Of a stretch of DNA of 64,000 nucleotides, positions 7,433 to 16,067 are shown in pieces. The translations under genes were made by a program, and so were the position numbers. This DNA comes from Saprospira grandis DSM 2844 (GTDB lineage Bacteria; Bacteroidota; Bacteroidia; Chitinophagales; Saprospiraceae). The notes under the pieces were generated by a model. The model did no database searches and was not told the DNA's origin. It was given only the letters and a program-made list of their open reading frames with translations. The stretch spans positions 926,035 to 990,034 of the forward strand of contig NZ_JH719942.1 of the NCBI RefSeq assembly GCF_000275825.1. Reading direction: 5' to 3'. Within the stretch, counting starts at the first letter, position 1. Each line of letters starts with the position of its first letter.

Positions 7433-8813
7433 AGCGGTAAGTGCTGGTATCTACACAAAAAGGCATATTATCCTGCTTTAGGTACTTGTAGCCCGCCGTC
7501 ATATCTGGATTTGGACCTGCTTTTTTTGCCTTAAAGTCTAGGGCTTCGGCACAGCCCTGTTCTAATCCGGCAATAAAATTGGCCACTAAGCGGGCTTGCT
7601 CTGCTCGGCCTTCCCAACCTAAGCCCACGGCTTCTACCATTCCCAAAACAAAGAGGTTATCATATTGAGGATGAAACATATTGAGGTAGAGCTTGGGCGC
7701 CCGTTCTTGCCAGTTGAGCTCCTTTTTATCAATAAAAGGATAATCTAGCTTATAGCCCGTAGCCAACATCAAGATATCGTACTCTTCCTTTTGGCCATCT
7801 TTAAAATGGACCGTCTGCCCCTCAAACTGCTTAATATCTCCACGGATGTTAATATCACCTTGACCAATATGCTGTAAAATTAGCGTATTCATTACTGGCC
7901 GAGACTCATATACCTTATGGTCGGGAGCAGGAAAACCAAAGTGCTGAAGGTCGCCAACCACCCACTTGAGGAGTTTTCCGCCAATCCATTGTTGTAAAGG
8001 ACGAGGCAGGCGCCATTTTCCACCTAAGGTATCCGAGGGTTTACCCATAATGTATTTGGGCACAAAATAATAGCCTCTACGGACAGATACGTCTACTTTC
8101 GGCGAACGATGGGCCGCATCTACGGCAATATCGCAGCCGCTGTTTCCGGCACCAACAATAAGCACCCGCTTACCTTCAAAGATGGCCGCATTTTTATACT
8201 GCGAAGAATGCCAGATTTCTCCAGTAAACTCCCCTTTAAACTTAGGGTAATTGGGCTGGGCCAACATGCCATTGGCAATAATGAGCCCCTTGTATAGATG
8301 GGTGGAACTTTGGCCATTTTGCTCTACCGTAATCTCCCACTGCTCTCCTTTTCTTTCGGTCTTGATCACCTTGGTCTGAAAAGAATAGTGAGGATAAAGA
8401 TCAAACTCTTGGGCATAAGCCTGAAAATAGCTATACATCTCTCGATGAGAGGGATAGTCGGGCCAATGATCTGGCATAGGGAAGTCCTTGAATTCCGTTT
8501 TCTTTTTAGAAGAAATCAGGTGAGCTGACTCGTAGACAATGCTATTGGGGTTATTGATATTCCATAATCCGCCAACATCGACACCTAGCTCAAAGCCATC
8601 AAAAGGAATTCCTTGTTCCTTGAGTGCTTTGGCCGCAGAAATCCCCGAAGGGCCGGCACCAATAATAGCATATTTTTTTTCTGTTTGGAGGAGGGATTTG
8701 GGGCCGTGAACATTATTCTTGCGATTGGGCACAAATATATAGTTTTGGTGAAAGCGTAACATGCTAAGCATCTCGCTATAATAGACTTTCTGCCAATAGA
8801 TAACGGTTTTCAA
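7395..8813 (-). CDS. Flavin-containing monooxygenase (FMO-like)
   Basis: The enzyme should use FAD and NADPH to oxygenate a soft nucleophile or a ketone. The FAD-binding GAGPSG is at about residues 53-58. The FMO fingerprint F-x-G-x3-H-x3-Y is present as FTGEIWHSSQY, and the NADPH-binding GAGNSG follows near 221. An ATG (ATGY) box is also present. Total length is 472 residues, of which the first 45 precede the flavin site and are longer than usual. A perfect TATATTTG promoter-like box lies at 8732-8739 inside that leader, so the start is uncertain; 8771 and 8762 are other in-frame ATGs. The substrate is unknown. Confidence 0.85.
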   Translation of the reverse strand: MKTVIYWQKVYYSEMLSMLRFHQNYIFVPNRKNNVHGPKSLLQTEKKYAIIGAGPSGISAAKALKEQGIPFDGFELGVDVGGLWNINNPNSIVYESAHLISSKKKTEFKDFPMPDHWPDYPSHREMYSYFQAYAQEFDLYPHYSFQTKVIKTERKGEQWEITVEQNGQSSTHLYKGLIIANGMLAQPNYPKFKGEFTGEIWHSSQYKNAAIFEGKRVLIVGAGNSGCDIAVDAAHRSPKVDVSVRRGYYFVPKYIMGKPSDTLGGKWRLPRPLQQWIGGKLLKWVVGDLQHFGFPAPDHKVYESRPVMNTLILQHIGQGDINIRGDIKQFEGQTVHFKDGQKEEYDILMLATGYKLDYPFIDKKELNWQERAPKLYLNMFHPQYDNLFVLGMVEAVGLGWEGRAEQARLVANFIAGLEQGCAEALDFKAKKAGPNPDMTAGYKYLKQDNMPFCVDTSTYRSILEKEAAALPQ

Positions 8814-8992
8814 AAAAAAATGAAAATTTCTACCGTTAAAAAAATCTAATGAATTCGGGAAATCGTACTAAATAGATTTTTTCTAAAAATATTGCTCTAA
8901 AGGGTAACAAAACCTTAAGAATTGTCATCTATACAATAAGTCTTAGGTAAATGTTTATCTAGGACCTCTTATCTCACCTAAAGCTTAATTTA

Positions 8993-10057
8993 ATGTCTAG
9001 ATTATTATTTTTACCCCTACTCTTGTTCTTCTTCTACCAACCGGCAGAAGCTCAACTAATGAACCGCCTTAAGAAAAAGGCAAAGGCCGGTGTTGCAGGT
9101 GTAAAGGCCCAGCCCAAAGCGCCAGAAGACGTCAAAAAACTTTCTGTAGAAGAGCGTCGCGCACTTTATGCAAAAAATGAAAACTACCAAGTTGTGGTTG
9201 GTAACCTTCGCTTTCCCGCCAAAGATGGCCGAGCAGAATCAGAGGTAGCAGGTGCGGCCTTTGCCGCCAAAATGCCCAATGCCAACTCTATTGATTTGGC
9301 CGCGCCCCTAGAGCAAGAAGACCTCATCAAGTTTGTGAGTTTTCCAGAAACTAAAGATTGGGTAGCTGCTGGCGAGCAGTTTTACTCTATTGTAGAAATG
9401 AGCTGCTTTATTTATGACCAAGAGGCTCAAAAAAGCTATAATCCTGGCCAATATCAAAAAGCGGGAAGAATGCTACAAATGGCTGATGGTAGCTGGATTG
9501 TTTATGTGGTCCAAATGCAATCGCCCAGAGAGTTTGGCCCGGTAGAAATGGTGGCCGCTGGCGCAAAAACCGAAGCTAAAGCCCAAGAATTGTTCAAGGC
9601 CCAAAGCTCTATTGATAAGGCCGAAGCCGTAGAAGCTAAAATTAGAGCTTATATGGCTGCCGAAGAAGCCAAAAAACTAGAAGCCCGCCGCCAAGCAGCG
9701 GCCAAAGTGCAGGTTCCTAAAAAAGGTGCTATGGATAAAAATAGCGATCTCCGTGCTTTGTCTAAAAAATACTTGACTGAGCTTTGCGAAAAAGACGGGA
9801 CGCCCCTACTCTATTTTCACCTAGAGTCTAATGACTGGACCCCCTACATGAACCAACTCACCTCTAAGCCTTTTTACCGTTGGTGTAAGGGTGCTTTTGT
9901 TCAGAAGAATAAAGACGGAAGTTGCATGCTTCATGGCTTTACGCTCAAGCAGCGTTATGTGGGTGGAAAATACCATACAGAGATTGAGTTTGGTGGAGTT
10001 ATCCAGGGCCAGGTGCCTTATGGTAGCTACATCAGCTGCGATAATATTCCGAAATAA
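8993..10057 (+). CDS. Hypothetical exported protein
   Basis: The 354-residue product starts with a signal peptide (LLFLPLLLFFFYQPAEAQ). The next 25 residues are strongly basic (LKKKAKAGVAGVKAQ). A central alanine/lysine-rich helical stretch (about residues 190-245) separates two mixed regions that have cysteines near residues 136, 265, 298, 309 and 350. I do not recognise a family. A terminator follows directly. The 179 bp upstream of the start is AT-rich, is shared with the divergent monooxygenase gene, and shows no repeat. Confidence 0.6.
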   Translation: MSRLLFLPLLLFFFYQPAEAQLMNRLKKKAKAGVAGVKAQPKAPEDVKKLSVEERRALYAKNENYQVVVGNLRFPAKDGRAESEVAGAAFAAKMPNANSIDLAAPLEQEDLIKFVSFPETKDWVAAGEQFYSIVEMSCFIYDQEAQKSYNPGQYQKAGRMLQMADGSWIVYVVQMQSPREFGPVEMVAAGAKTEAKAQELFKAQSSIDKAEAVEAKIRAYMAAEEAKKLEARRQAAAKVQVPKKGAMDKNSDLRALSKKYLTELCEKDGTPLLYFHLESNDWTPYMNQLTSKPFYRWCKGAFVQKNKDGSCMLHGFTLKQRYVGGKYHTEIEFGGVIQGQVPYGSYISCDNIPK

Positions 10058-10078
10058 TCATTTTTTGGTTTGATGTAA

Positions 10079-10104
10079 AAGGGGAGCTTAGGCTCCCTTT
10101 TTTT
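10079..10104 (+). terminator. Rho-independent terminator
   Basis: GGGAGC, loop TTAG, GCTCCC followed by eight T, 22 bp after the stop of the exported-protein gene. Confidence 0.88.
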
Positions 10105-10120
10105 TGGCCCATTTTTACGT

Positions 10121-10269
10121 CTAGAGGAGCGAAGCGACTGGCCCAGCGCTGCGGAGTGGGTGGCGCAAAGCGCCAGACCAAAGCCGCCGCAGGCGGCTGC
10201 AGGGCCGAACAGACCTGTGAGCCCCGCAGCATAGCGGCGGCCCAGCGAAGCTGGCCGCGGGCCCCAAAG
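10121..10269 (-). repeat. GC-rich hairpin-array repeat, subtype 3
   Basis: Minus-strand copy with left module GGGGCCCGCGG...CCGCCGCTATGCTGCG and right module CCGCAGCGCTGGGCC. The central hairpin arms are AGCCGCC and GGCGGCT. It lies between two opposing terminators. Confidence 0.8.
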
Positions 10270-10275
10270 CATAAA

Positions 10276-10311
10276 AAAATAACCAACCCTAATGCTAGAG
10301 TTGGTTATTCT
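10276..10311 (-). terminator. Rho-independent terminator of metK
   Basis: A 10-bp stem (AATAACCAAC paired with GTTGGTTATT) around a 12-base loop, with a T run on the minus strand, 28 bp after the metK stop. Confidence 0.85.
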
Positions 10312-10338
10312 TATGTCTAGAGAAATAGAAAATTTATC

Positions 10339-11592
10339 TTAAAGACCAAAAGCCTTTTTGATATCTTCTACGCGGTCCAAACGCTCCCAAGTGAAGGTTT
10401 CCACTTTGCGTTTTTCCCAGCCCTGAGGCGTCAATACTTCTACCTCTTTCATTTCTGAAGGGCGGCCCATGTGACCATAAGCAGCGGTTTCAGAATAGAT
10501 AGGATTGCGTAGGCCGAGGTTGCGAATTACGGCAGAAGGGCGAAGATCGAACAAAGTAGAAAGCGTTTTAGCAATTTCCCCGTCGTTCATATCTACTTTG
10601 GCCGTGCCATAAGTGTCTACAAAAAGACCTACGGGCTCGGCTACACCAATGGCGTAAGCTACCTGAACGAGTGCTTGATCAGCAACGCCAGCGGCCACCA
10701 AGTTTTTGGCGATATGGCGAGTGGCGTAGGCGGCAGAACGGTCTACTTTAGAAGGATCTTTACCAGAGAAAGCGCCACCACCATGGGCTCCTTTTCCACC
10801 ATAAGTATCTACAATGATTTTGCGGCCAGTCAAACCAGCATCGCCATGAGGGCCACCAATCACGAACTTACCCGTGGGGTTGACATGATAGATGATCTTG
10901 TCATCAAAAAGGGCTTGGATGCGCTCGGGCAAGCTTGCTTTTACGCGGGGCACCAAAGTTTCGATCACATCCTTTTGGATCTGATTGCGCATGGCTTTCT
11001 CCTCTGCAAAATCGTCATGTTGTGTAGACAAAACGATGGTGTTGATGCGGATCGGCTGATTGTCGTCATTGTACTCAATGGTTACCTGAGACTTGGCATC
11101 GGGGCGGAGGTAAGTCATTTCTTTACCCGCCTTGCGAATGTCTGCCAACTCTCTCAACAAACGGTGAGAAAGGTCTAGGGCCAAAGGCATGTAGTTGTCG
11201 GTTTCGTTGGTGGCAAAACCAAACATCATTCCTTGGTCACCAGCGCCTTGTTCCTCTTCTTCACGTCCTACATCTACGCCCTGCGCGATATCGGCAGATT
11301 GTTCGTGGATAGCAGACATGATTCCGCAAGAGTTGTAATCAAATTGATATTCCGCTTTGGTATAACCAATTTTATGCAAAGTTTTGCGAATCGCTTTTTG
11401 GATATCTACATAAGCTTCTGAGCGAACTTCACCGCCCACAACCACCAAACCTGTGGTCACAAAGCTTTCACAGGCTACCTTAGAACTAGGATCATTGGCC
11501 AAAAAAGCATCTAGGATAGCATCTGAGATTTGGTCGGCTACTTTATCGGGATGCCCCTCAGAGACCGACTCTGATGTGAACAAATATGGCAT
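10339..11592 (-). CDS. metK: S-adenosylmethionine synthetase
   Basis: MetK makes S-adenosylmethionine from methionine and ATP in the cytosol. The 417-residue protein has the ATP-binding [12 protein letters not shown] near residue 14, DQGMMFGFA near 118, and the phosphate-loop block [17 protein letters not shown] near 265. All three ATP-grasp-like repeats of the family are present. The gene is flanked by its own terminator and a promoter-like box, so it is probably transcribed alone. I see no convincing SAM riboswitch in the 165-bp leader. Confidence 0.97.
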   Translation of the reverse strand: MPYLFTSESVSEGHPDKVADQISDAILDAFLANDPSSKVACESFVTTGLVVVGGEVRSEAYVDIQKAIRKTLHKIGYTKAEYQFDYNSCGIMSAIHEQSADIAQGVDVGREEEEQGAGDQGMMFGFATNETDNYMPLALDLSHRLLRELADIRKAGKEMTYLRPDAKSQVTIEYNDDNQPIRINTIVLSTQHDDFAEEKAMRNQIQKDVIETLVPRVKASLPERIQALFDDKIIYHVNPTGKFVIGGPHGDAGLTGRKIIVDTYGGKGAHGGGAFSGKDPSKVDRSAAYATRHIAKNLVAAGVADQALVQVAYAIGVAEPVGLFVDTYGTAKVDMNDGEIAKTLSTLFDLRPSAVIRNLGLRNPIYSETAAYGHMGRPSEMKEVEVLTPQGWEKRKVETFTWERLDRVEDIKKAFGL

Positions 11593-11676
11593 TGTTTCTC
11601 GCTAATTTAAAGTTGTTCAAAAAATATGCAAAGGGCCAAATTTGTCTTTTGGGCGGCCTTCGCTTCATAAATGCAG

Positions 11677-11684
11677 CAAAGATA
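11677..11684 (-). promoter_or_regulatory. -7 promoter box upstream of metK
   Basis: TATCTTTG on the minus strand fits the Bacteroidota -7 consensus TAnnTTTG and lies 85 bp upstream of the metK start. No clear -33 TTTG is found at the right distance. Confidence 0.4.
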
Positions 11685-11757
11685 TAAATTTCTGCAAAGG
11701 AAGTTAAGCCCACCCCTATTTTGCTAGAAAAAAAGCGGAGAAACAAGCGCCAAGCGA

Positions 11758-13266
11758 TCAGAAATCAAAGGCCCGAGCAAAACAAGCCTCGGCCCAGTTT
11801 ACTTCTTCCTGCTCAAAATGAATAAATTCTTTTTTTAAGGCTCTTTTTGATAAACGCCCCTGATTCTGTTTTAAAAATTGATGCAATAAACTTATTTCAG
11901 CATCTGAGAGCTCCATTTTTTCTAGCAGCCCTCTTTTAAAGCAATCATAAGCTGCCAAGTAAGCCAATTCTTTGGGAAGCAATTCGGCCTTAATTTGCGC
12001 CAAACAACTACAAAAAAACTGAGCTTGCCGACTAACATCAAAGTAGCGATAGTAGTCTGCCGTCTCATTGCTAATCTGGACATTATGATCTGCCGATTCC
12101 CTCCATTCTATAAAAGGTAAAACTGCAGCAGAATAGCTGCTGAGCACCTGATGATATCCTTTTAAATCATTAAGTATAGCTGCTGATATAGGCCAAACAG
12201 AAGTCTGTACGCCCCTAGCCCCCAATATATGATGAAAAAGATAACGATGTAAACGCCCATTTCCATCAACAAAAGGATGAATAAAGACAAAGGCAAAAGC
12301 CATTTCTGCAGCCAATAAAACCAAGGGAAACTCTTTCTCTTCTAAATATTCATAACTAGCCAAATAACAAGCTAATAAATTCTCTAGATCCGAAGCTTTT
12401 GCAGAAATATGCTCTGGCATGGGCTGCCCTGTTGCCCAATCATGCTCTCCTATAAATCCCTCTTGCTGACGTATACCTAATGCCCGCTTTTGCTTGCCCG
12501 CCAAAACAACAGTTTGCAACTCTTCTAATAAAGAAATCGACAAGGGCTGCTGCCCCGCCTGCCCCAACAAGCGAGCCCAAGCCCAAGCCTGATTTGCCCT
12601 AGGCCGCTCTCCTTCTATAGAAAAGGAAGCCCTAGAGTCTTTTAAGACTAAATAGGCGCTCGCTCGCTCCAAATCTGCGGAATTAAAATTATTTGTCCAG
12701 CTAGAAAAACCCTCTGCTATACAGTCATCTAGTTCTTGGCTCCGAAATATTAAAGGGCAAAAACCTGGCAATCCTGGCAAATTATTCAAAATTCTATGCC
12801 GTGCAGAACGCTCTGGCCGAACCCCATACTGCAAACGCTCATCCAACAATAAGCAATAGTTTCCCCGTTTCAAATCATCTAAAGGCAAATGCTGGCCCAT
12901 CAACCATTCATACAAAAACCAAATCTTTCGACTGTATTTCCCCCCTGGCGCCAAAGCCAAAAATGCTAACAGCTCTTTTTCTGCTATAGTCTCAAACAGC
13001 TTTTTGAAAAAAAGCAAGTTGATGCCTTCATATTTTAAAGCAAATACCAATTGCGACCATAAATCATCTTCTGGCTGATAACGAACAGAAAAAACTCGCC
13101 AAGCTTCCGTTTCATATTGTCGATGCTTCAAACTAATTAAAGCCAATTTCTCAGGATAAGGAACGGCTAATCCTAAAGCATTAATGATAGCCCCATAGCC
13201 CACTAAATAGCCCTCTTCAGCAGCCGCACGCCCCCGAAAAACAGTTATCCTTAATGAATATTGCAT
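11758..13266 (-). CDS. Fic family protein with inhibitory motif
   Basis: Fic enzymes usually transfer AMP from ATP to a hydroxyl of a target protein. The catalytic motif HPFVDGNGRLHR (residues 330-341) is intact. SFSIEG at 214-219 matches the auto-inhibitory [ST]xxxE[GN] helix, placing it in the class with an N-terminal built-in inhibitor. The protein has 502 residues: about 200 N-terminal residues with no motif I know, the Fic core (about 200-370), and a helical C-terminal region that may be a winged helix. It stands alone between metK and msrB with no antitoxin gene. Codons look more AT-rich than in neighbouring genes. The targets are unknown. Confidence 0.9.
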   Translation of the reverse strand: MQYSLRITVFRGRAAAEEGYLVGYGAIINALGLAVPYPEKLALISLKHRQYETEAWRVFSVRYQPEDDLWSQLVFALKYEGINLLFFKKLFETIAEKELLAFLALAPGGKYSRKIWFLYEWLMGQHLPLDDLKRGNYCLLLDERLQYGVRPERSARHRILNNLPGLPGFCPLIFRSQELDDCIAEGFSSWTNNFNSADLERASAYLVLKDSRASFSIEGERPRANQAWAWARLLGQAGQQPLSISLLEELQTVVLAGKQKRALGIRQQEGFIGEHDWATGQPMPEHISAKASDLENLLACYLASYEYLEEKEFPLVLLAAEMAFAFVFIHPFVDGNGRLHRYLFHHILGARGVQTSVWPISAAILNDLKGYHQVLSSYSAAVLPFIEWRESADHNVQISNETADYYRYFDVSRQAQFFCSCLAQIKAELLPKELAYLAAYDCFKRGLLEKMELSDAEISLLHQFLKQNQGRLSKRALKKEFIHFEQEEVNWAEACFARAFDF

Positions 13267-13343
13267 ACAAAACAGCTTAGTTTATGAAAATTGCATACAA
13301 TTTAAGGCTTAAGTTGTAAAAATACTATCATTAGTTTCTTTTT

Positions 13344-13484
13344 TTGGGGCTGCCCCGGCCAAAGGCCAGGTCGGGCTGTGTCGTGGCTCGCAGGTCTGCT
13401 CGGCCCTGCGGCGCAAAGCGCCTTGGTCTGCGGCTGCGCCGCCCCACTTTCCATCCCTCAGCCGATGCAGGCCAAGGCCTGCAT
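13344..13484 (+). repeat. GC-rich hairpin-array repeat, subtype 1
   Basis: Contains four hairpin slots in sequence: GGCC-AAA-GGCC, GGCGC-AAA-GCGCC, GGC-TGC-GCC, and after CCTCAGCC a stem ATGCAGGCC/GGCCTGCAT. An extra hairpin (AAAGCGGGCC/GGCCCGCTTT) follows before the second repeat type at 13567. Confidence 0.87.
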
Positions 13485-13566
13485 AAAAGCGGCAGGCTAT
13501 CGCCTATTTTATATAAAGCGGGCCACGGCCCGCTTTGGGTTGGACCAATTTGGCCCAGGCAGCCCG

Positions 13567-13654
13567 AGGGATTCCGCAAGGAATCCCGCAGAGGGGTGGG
13601 TGGGCGGGTCATCAGCAAGGATGACGAGCGAAGCGAGGAATACCGCTTTGGGCC
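13567..13654 (+). repeat. Second interspersed repeat family (B), copy 1
   Basis: Starts with the hairpin GGATTCC-GCAA-GGAATCC, continues GCAGAGGGGTGGGTGGGCGGG and ends GAATACCGCTTTGGGCC. Similar copies are at 21884 and 58219. It lies just upstream of msrB. Confidence 0.8.
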
Positions 13655-13693
13655 AACCAAAAGCAAAAAAGACTGTTTAAGAAAAAAAACGCC

Positions 13694-14089
13694 ATGAAAA
13701 AAGTAGAAAAAACCGAGGCCCAATGGAAGGCCCAACTTCAGCCAGAAGAATACCGCATTTTGCGGCAAGCAGGCACCGAACGCCCCTTTACAGGAGCCTA
13801 TTACCAAGAAGAACGGCCCGGCCAATATAGCTGCAAAGCCTGCAATTGGCCCCTTTTTAATGCCCAACAAAAATATCATTCGGGCTGTGGCTGGCCCAGC
13901 TTCTGGACCGAATTAGGCAGCGCCAATATCATCCAACGGCCAGATTATAGCCATGGCATGCAGCGCATCGAGCTGCTTTGCCCCCAATGCGAATCGCATT
14001 TGGGCCATATCTTTAATGATGGGCCAGCCCCTACGGGAGTTCGCTATTGTATCAATTCGGCTAGCCTAAACTTTAGCCCCAAAGAATAA
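13694..14089 (+). CDS. msrB: Peptide-methionine (R)-S-oxide reductase MsrB
   Basis: MsrB reduces the R-form of methionine sulfoxide in proteins. The 131-residue product has the catalytic cysteine C119 in RYCINSASL. Two zinc-binding pairs (C47/C50 and C96/C99) and the blocks GWPSF and HLGHIFNDGP are present. C65 in GCGWPSF may serve as the resolving cysteine. There is no signal peptide, so it acts in the cytosol. No msrA is adjacent. The gene sits between two repeat copies. Confidence 0.95.
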   Translation: MKKVEKTEAQWKAQLQPEEYRILRQAGTERPFTGAYYQEERPGQYSCKACNWPLFNAQQKYHSGCGWPSFWTELGSANIIQRPDYSHGMQRIELLCPQCESHLGHIFNDGPAPTGVRYCINSASLNFSPKE

Positions 14090-14090
14090 G

Positions 14091-14257
14091 GTCCAAAGAG
14101 GCGGCGAAGCCGCCGAAGAGGCGCGCAGCGCCTCGGCTGAGGGGCTGTAGCAGGGCCGCCGAAGGCGGCAGACCAAAGCGCTGAAAGCGCTGCAGGGCCG
14201 AGCAGACCTGCGAGCTGCGCAATGGCCCGACCCGCCCAAAGGGCGGGGCAGCCCCAA
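14091..14257 (-). repeat. GC-rich hairpin-array repeat, subtype 1
   Basis: Minus-strand copy. First hairpin CGCCC-TTT-GGGCG, central hairpin AGCGCT-TTC-AGCGCT, third GCCGCC-TTC-GGCGGC, end module CCCCTCAGCC, then further small hairpins. It touches the msrB stop on one side and nearly touches the next gene on the other. Confidence 0.85.
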
Positions 14258-14263
14258 ATCATC

Positions 14264-14743
14264 CTAGAACTTAATTTCTGTCAAAATCTCCCATTCATTG
14301 GGCCTAGGGGCGGTATGCACCAGCTGCAGGCGGTCAAAATCTAAGGGAATAGCTTGGTCTTTGTTTTCCTCATTAAAGATGGGCAGGGCCCCATATAAAA
14401 AGCTGAGTTGGGGCACAAAAGGATGCAGCTGCAGATGTTCAAAACGCGCTTCGGCCTCTGTTCTGAGCTGCTCTATCTTGCCCCCCCCTTGTTTATTGAG
14501 AAAAAGGCAGCGATAATAGGCCTCTAGCTCGCCACAGGGATGAAAATCTAGGGAAATAGGCATCAGCTTCTCTGCCCAATCCGCTAATTTTGGAGTGAGC
14601 TGCTCGGCTGGCTCTAACAAGCCAGACAAAAGCGTTAGGTGAGGGCAAAAACGCGGCGAATCATCTAAGCTCGATAGGCCCTTAATGTGTTGGGCCAGCT
14701 GCCGATAAGCCTGATGATTGGGGATTAACCAAAGAGAAAGCAT
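14264..14743 (-). CDS. Cyclic phosphodiesterase / 2H-like protein with one altered catalytic motif
   Basis: The 159-residue protein resembles the CPDase group of 2H phosphoesterases, which open cyclic nucleotide phosphates or ligate/hydrolyse RNA ends. The first HxT motif is intact (PHLTL, H35 and T37). The second motif is PQLSFLYG at 111-118: family members have a histidine where this one has Q112, encoded CAA. All other framework residues of the second motif remain. A catalytically weak or purely binding protein is therefore possible. Its -7 box TAAGTTTG is 30 bp upstream. It is not linked in an operon. Confidence 0.75.
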   Translation of the reverse strand: MLSLWLIPNHQAYRQLAQHIKGLSSLDDSPRFCPHLTLLSGLLEPAEQLTPKLADWAEKLMPISLDFHPCGELEAYYRCLFLNKQGGGKIEQLRTEAEARFEHLQLHPFVPQLSFLYGALPIFNEENKDQAIPLDFDRLQLVHTAPRPNEWEILTEIKF

Positions 14744-14772
14744 AGCAAATTGTGATTAGGAAAAGGAAGATA

Positions 14773-14780
14773 CAAACTTA
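14773..14780 (-). promoter_or_regulatory. -7 promoter box of the phosphodiesterase-like gene
   Basis: TAAGTTTG on the minus strand matches TAnnTTTG and lies 30 bp upstream of the start at 14743. Confidence 0.45.
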
Positions 14781-14824
14781 TTAGGGAAAATTGCCCCCCT
14801 CTTCGGTCCTTAAAGAGTTTTGTT

Positions 14825-14832
14825 TAAATTTG
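14825..14832 (+). promoter_or_regulatory. -7 promoter box of the GlmU-like gene
   Basis: TAAATTTG matches TAnnTTTG and lies 36 bp upstream of the ATG at 14868. This supports that ATG over an in-frame start at 14820, which would precede the promoter. Confidence 0.5.
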
Positions 14833-14867
14833 CGGGCAATTTCATCTGCTCAAATACAGCGATTTAT

Positions 14868-16067
14868 ATGCTCAACATCATTTTATTTAGTAGTGAGGCC
14901 CAAGACATTCGTTTGCGCCCATTTAGTTATAGCCGCCCCATTGGAGCCTTTCGTTTGGGGATAGACAGCTTGGCGGAAAAATGGCAGGCCTTGCTTGGCG
15001 GAAAAGTCTCGCATTTTACGGCCCCTTATTTGGCCCAAAAATATCCCTGCCAATTTGAAGAGGAAAACCTCTTGCTCCGCGCTACAGTGCTGCCTAGCCC
15101 CGCCCTCCTTACCGCCATCGAGCAGCTGCAGCTGGGCGAAAGCCTAGCCGATGCCCAAGGGCAATCTATTGCTTTGAAGACTAGCTGTTTAGCTGCCCAA
15201 CAATATTTAGCGGGCCAATTAATCGAGCCGCCCATTCAGCAAAGCTATCAAGGCGAATTAGTCGAGTTAAAAGGGCCTTGGGACCTCTTTCGGCTCAATG
15301 ATGATCAGCTTCGGCAAGACTTTGAGCGCATGAAGGGGCAGGGCAAAAAGCTTTCGGCGAGCAACCGTTTGATTGGGCCAGAGGATCAGCTGTATATTCA
15401 TCCAACCGCCCGTGTAGAAGGTAGTATTTTGAATACCCAAACGGGGCCTATATATATTGGTCCCAAGGCTCAGGTTTTAGAGGGTTGTATGTTGCGTGGA
15501 CCGATTGCGCTAAACGAGGGGGCGGTCCTAAAAATGGGCGCCAAGGTCTATGGGGCAACCACTTTGGGCCCTTATGCTAAAATGGGCGGAGAGATCAGCA
15601 ATGTCAATGTCTTTGGCTATTCGAACAAAGGACATGACGGATTTTTGGGCAATGCCGTTTTGGGCGAATGGTGCAACCTAGGTGCAGATACCAATAGCTC
15701 GAACCTCAAAAATAACTATGGCAAAGTCAAAGTATGGAACTACGCCCAAGAACAATTTGAGCAAAGCGACCTACAATTTTGTGGGCTACTGATGGGCGAC
15801 CATAGCAAAACGGGCATCAATAGTATGCTCAATACGGCCACTACCGTAGGCTTTTCGGCCAACCTCTACGGCGCCGACTTCCCGGAGAAGTTTATTCCTT
15901 CTTTTGCTTGGGGCAGCAAAAACAACTGGCAAAGCTACAGCCTCGATAAAGCCATGCAAACCGCAGAGCGAATGATGCAACGCCGCAATATTCCCTTTGA
16001 TGAAAAAGAAAGCCAACTTTTTGAACAGCTTTTCCTACGGACCAAAAACTATCGAAAATGGGAGTAG
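14868..16067 (+). CDS. GlmU-like sugar nucleotidyltransferase family protein
   Basis: The 399-residue protein has an N-terminal region of about 180 residues resembling the degenerate nucleotidyltransferase domain of Bacteroidota GlmU-like proteins (RPFSYSRPIGAFRLG near the start). A left-handed beta-helix of hexapeptide repeats follows (about 190-340). The helix includes the block NLGADTNSSNLKNNYG seen in GlmU acetyltransferase domains. It may make or modify a UDP-sugar for the cell envelope. I chose the ATG at 14868 because of the promoter box. The end overlaps the following methyltransferase-like gene by 10 bp, so the two form an operon. Confidence 0.78.
   Translation: MLNIILFSSEAQDIRLRPFSYSRPIGAFRLGIDSLAEKWQALLGGKVSHFTAPYLAQKYPCQFEEENLLLRATVLPSPALLTAIEQLQLGESLADAQGQSIALKTSCLAAQQYLAGQLIEPPIQQSYQGELVELKGPWDLFRLNDDQLRQDFERMKGQGKKLSASNRLIGPEDQLYIHPTARVEGSILNTQTGPIYIGPKAQVLEGCMLRGPIALNEGAVLKMGAKVYGATTLGPYAKMGGEISNVNVFGYSNKGHDGFLGNAVLGEWCNLGADTNSSNLKNNYGKVKVWNYAQEQFEQSDLQFCGLLMGDHSKTGINSMLNTATTVGFSANLYGADFPEKFIPSFAWGSKNNWQSYSLDKAMQTAERMMQRRNIPFDEKESQLFEQLFLRTKNYRKWE

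Noticed and set aside
8732..8739. Perfect TATATTTG box inside the start of the monooxygenase gene as its promoter
   Set aside because: It lies about 75 bp inside the frame, and no in-frame start codon follows it before the FAD motif, so it cannot serve this gene with a normal start. I left it unresolved.
11593..11757. SAM riboswitch upstream of metK
   Set aside because: I found no SAM-I/II-like conserved core or matching stems in the leader, only a -7 promoter box.
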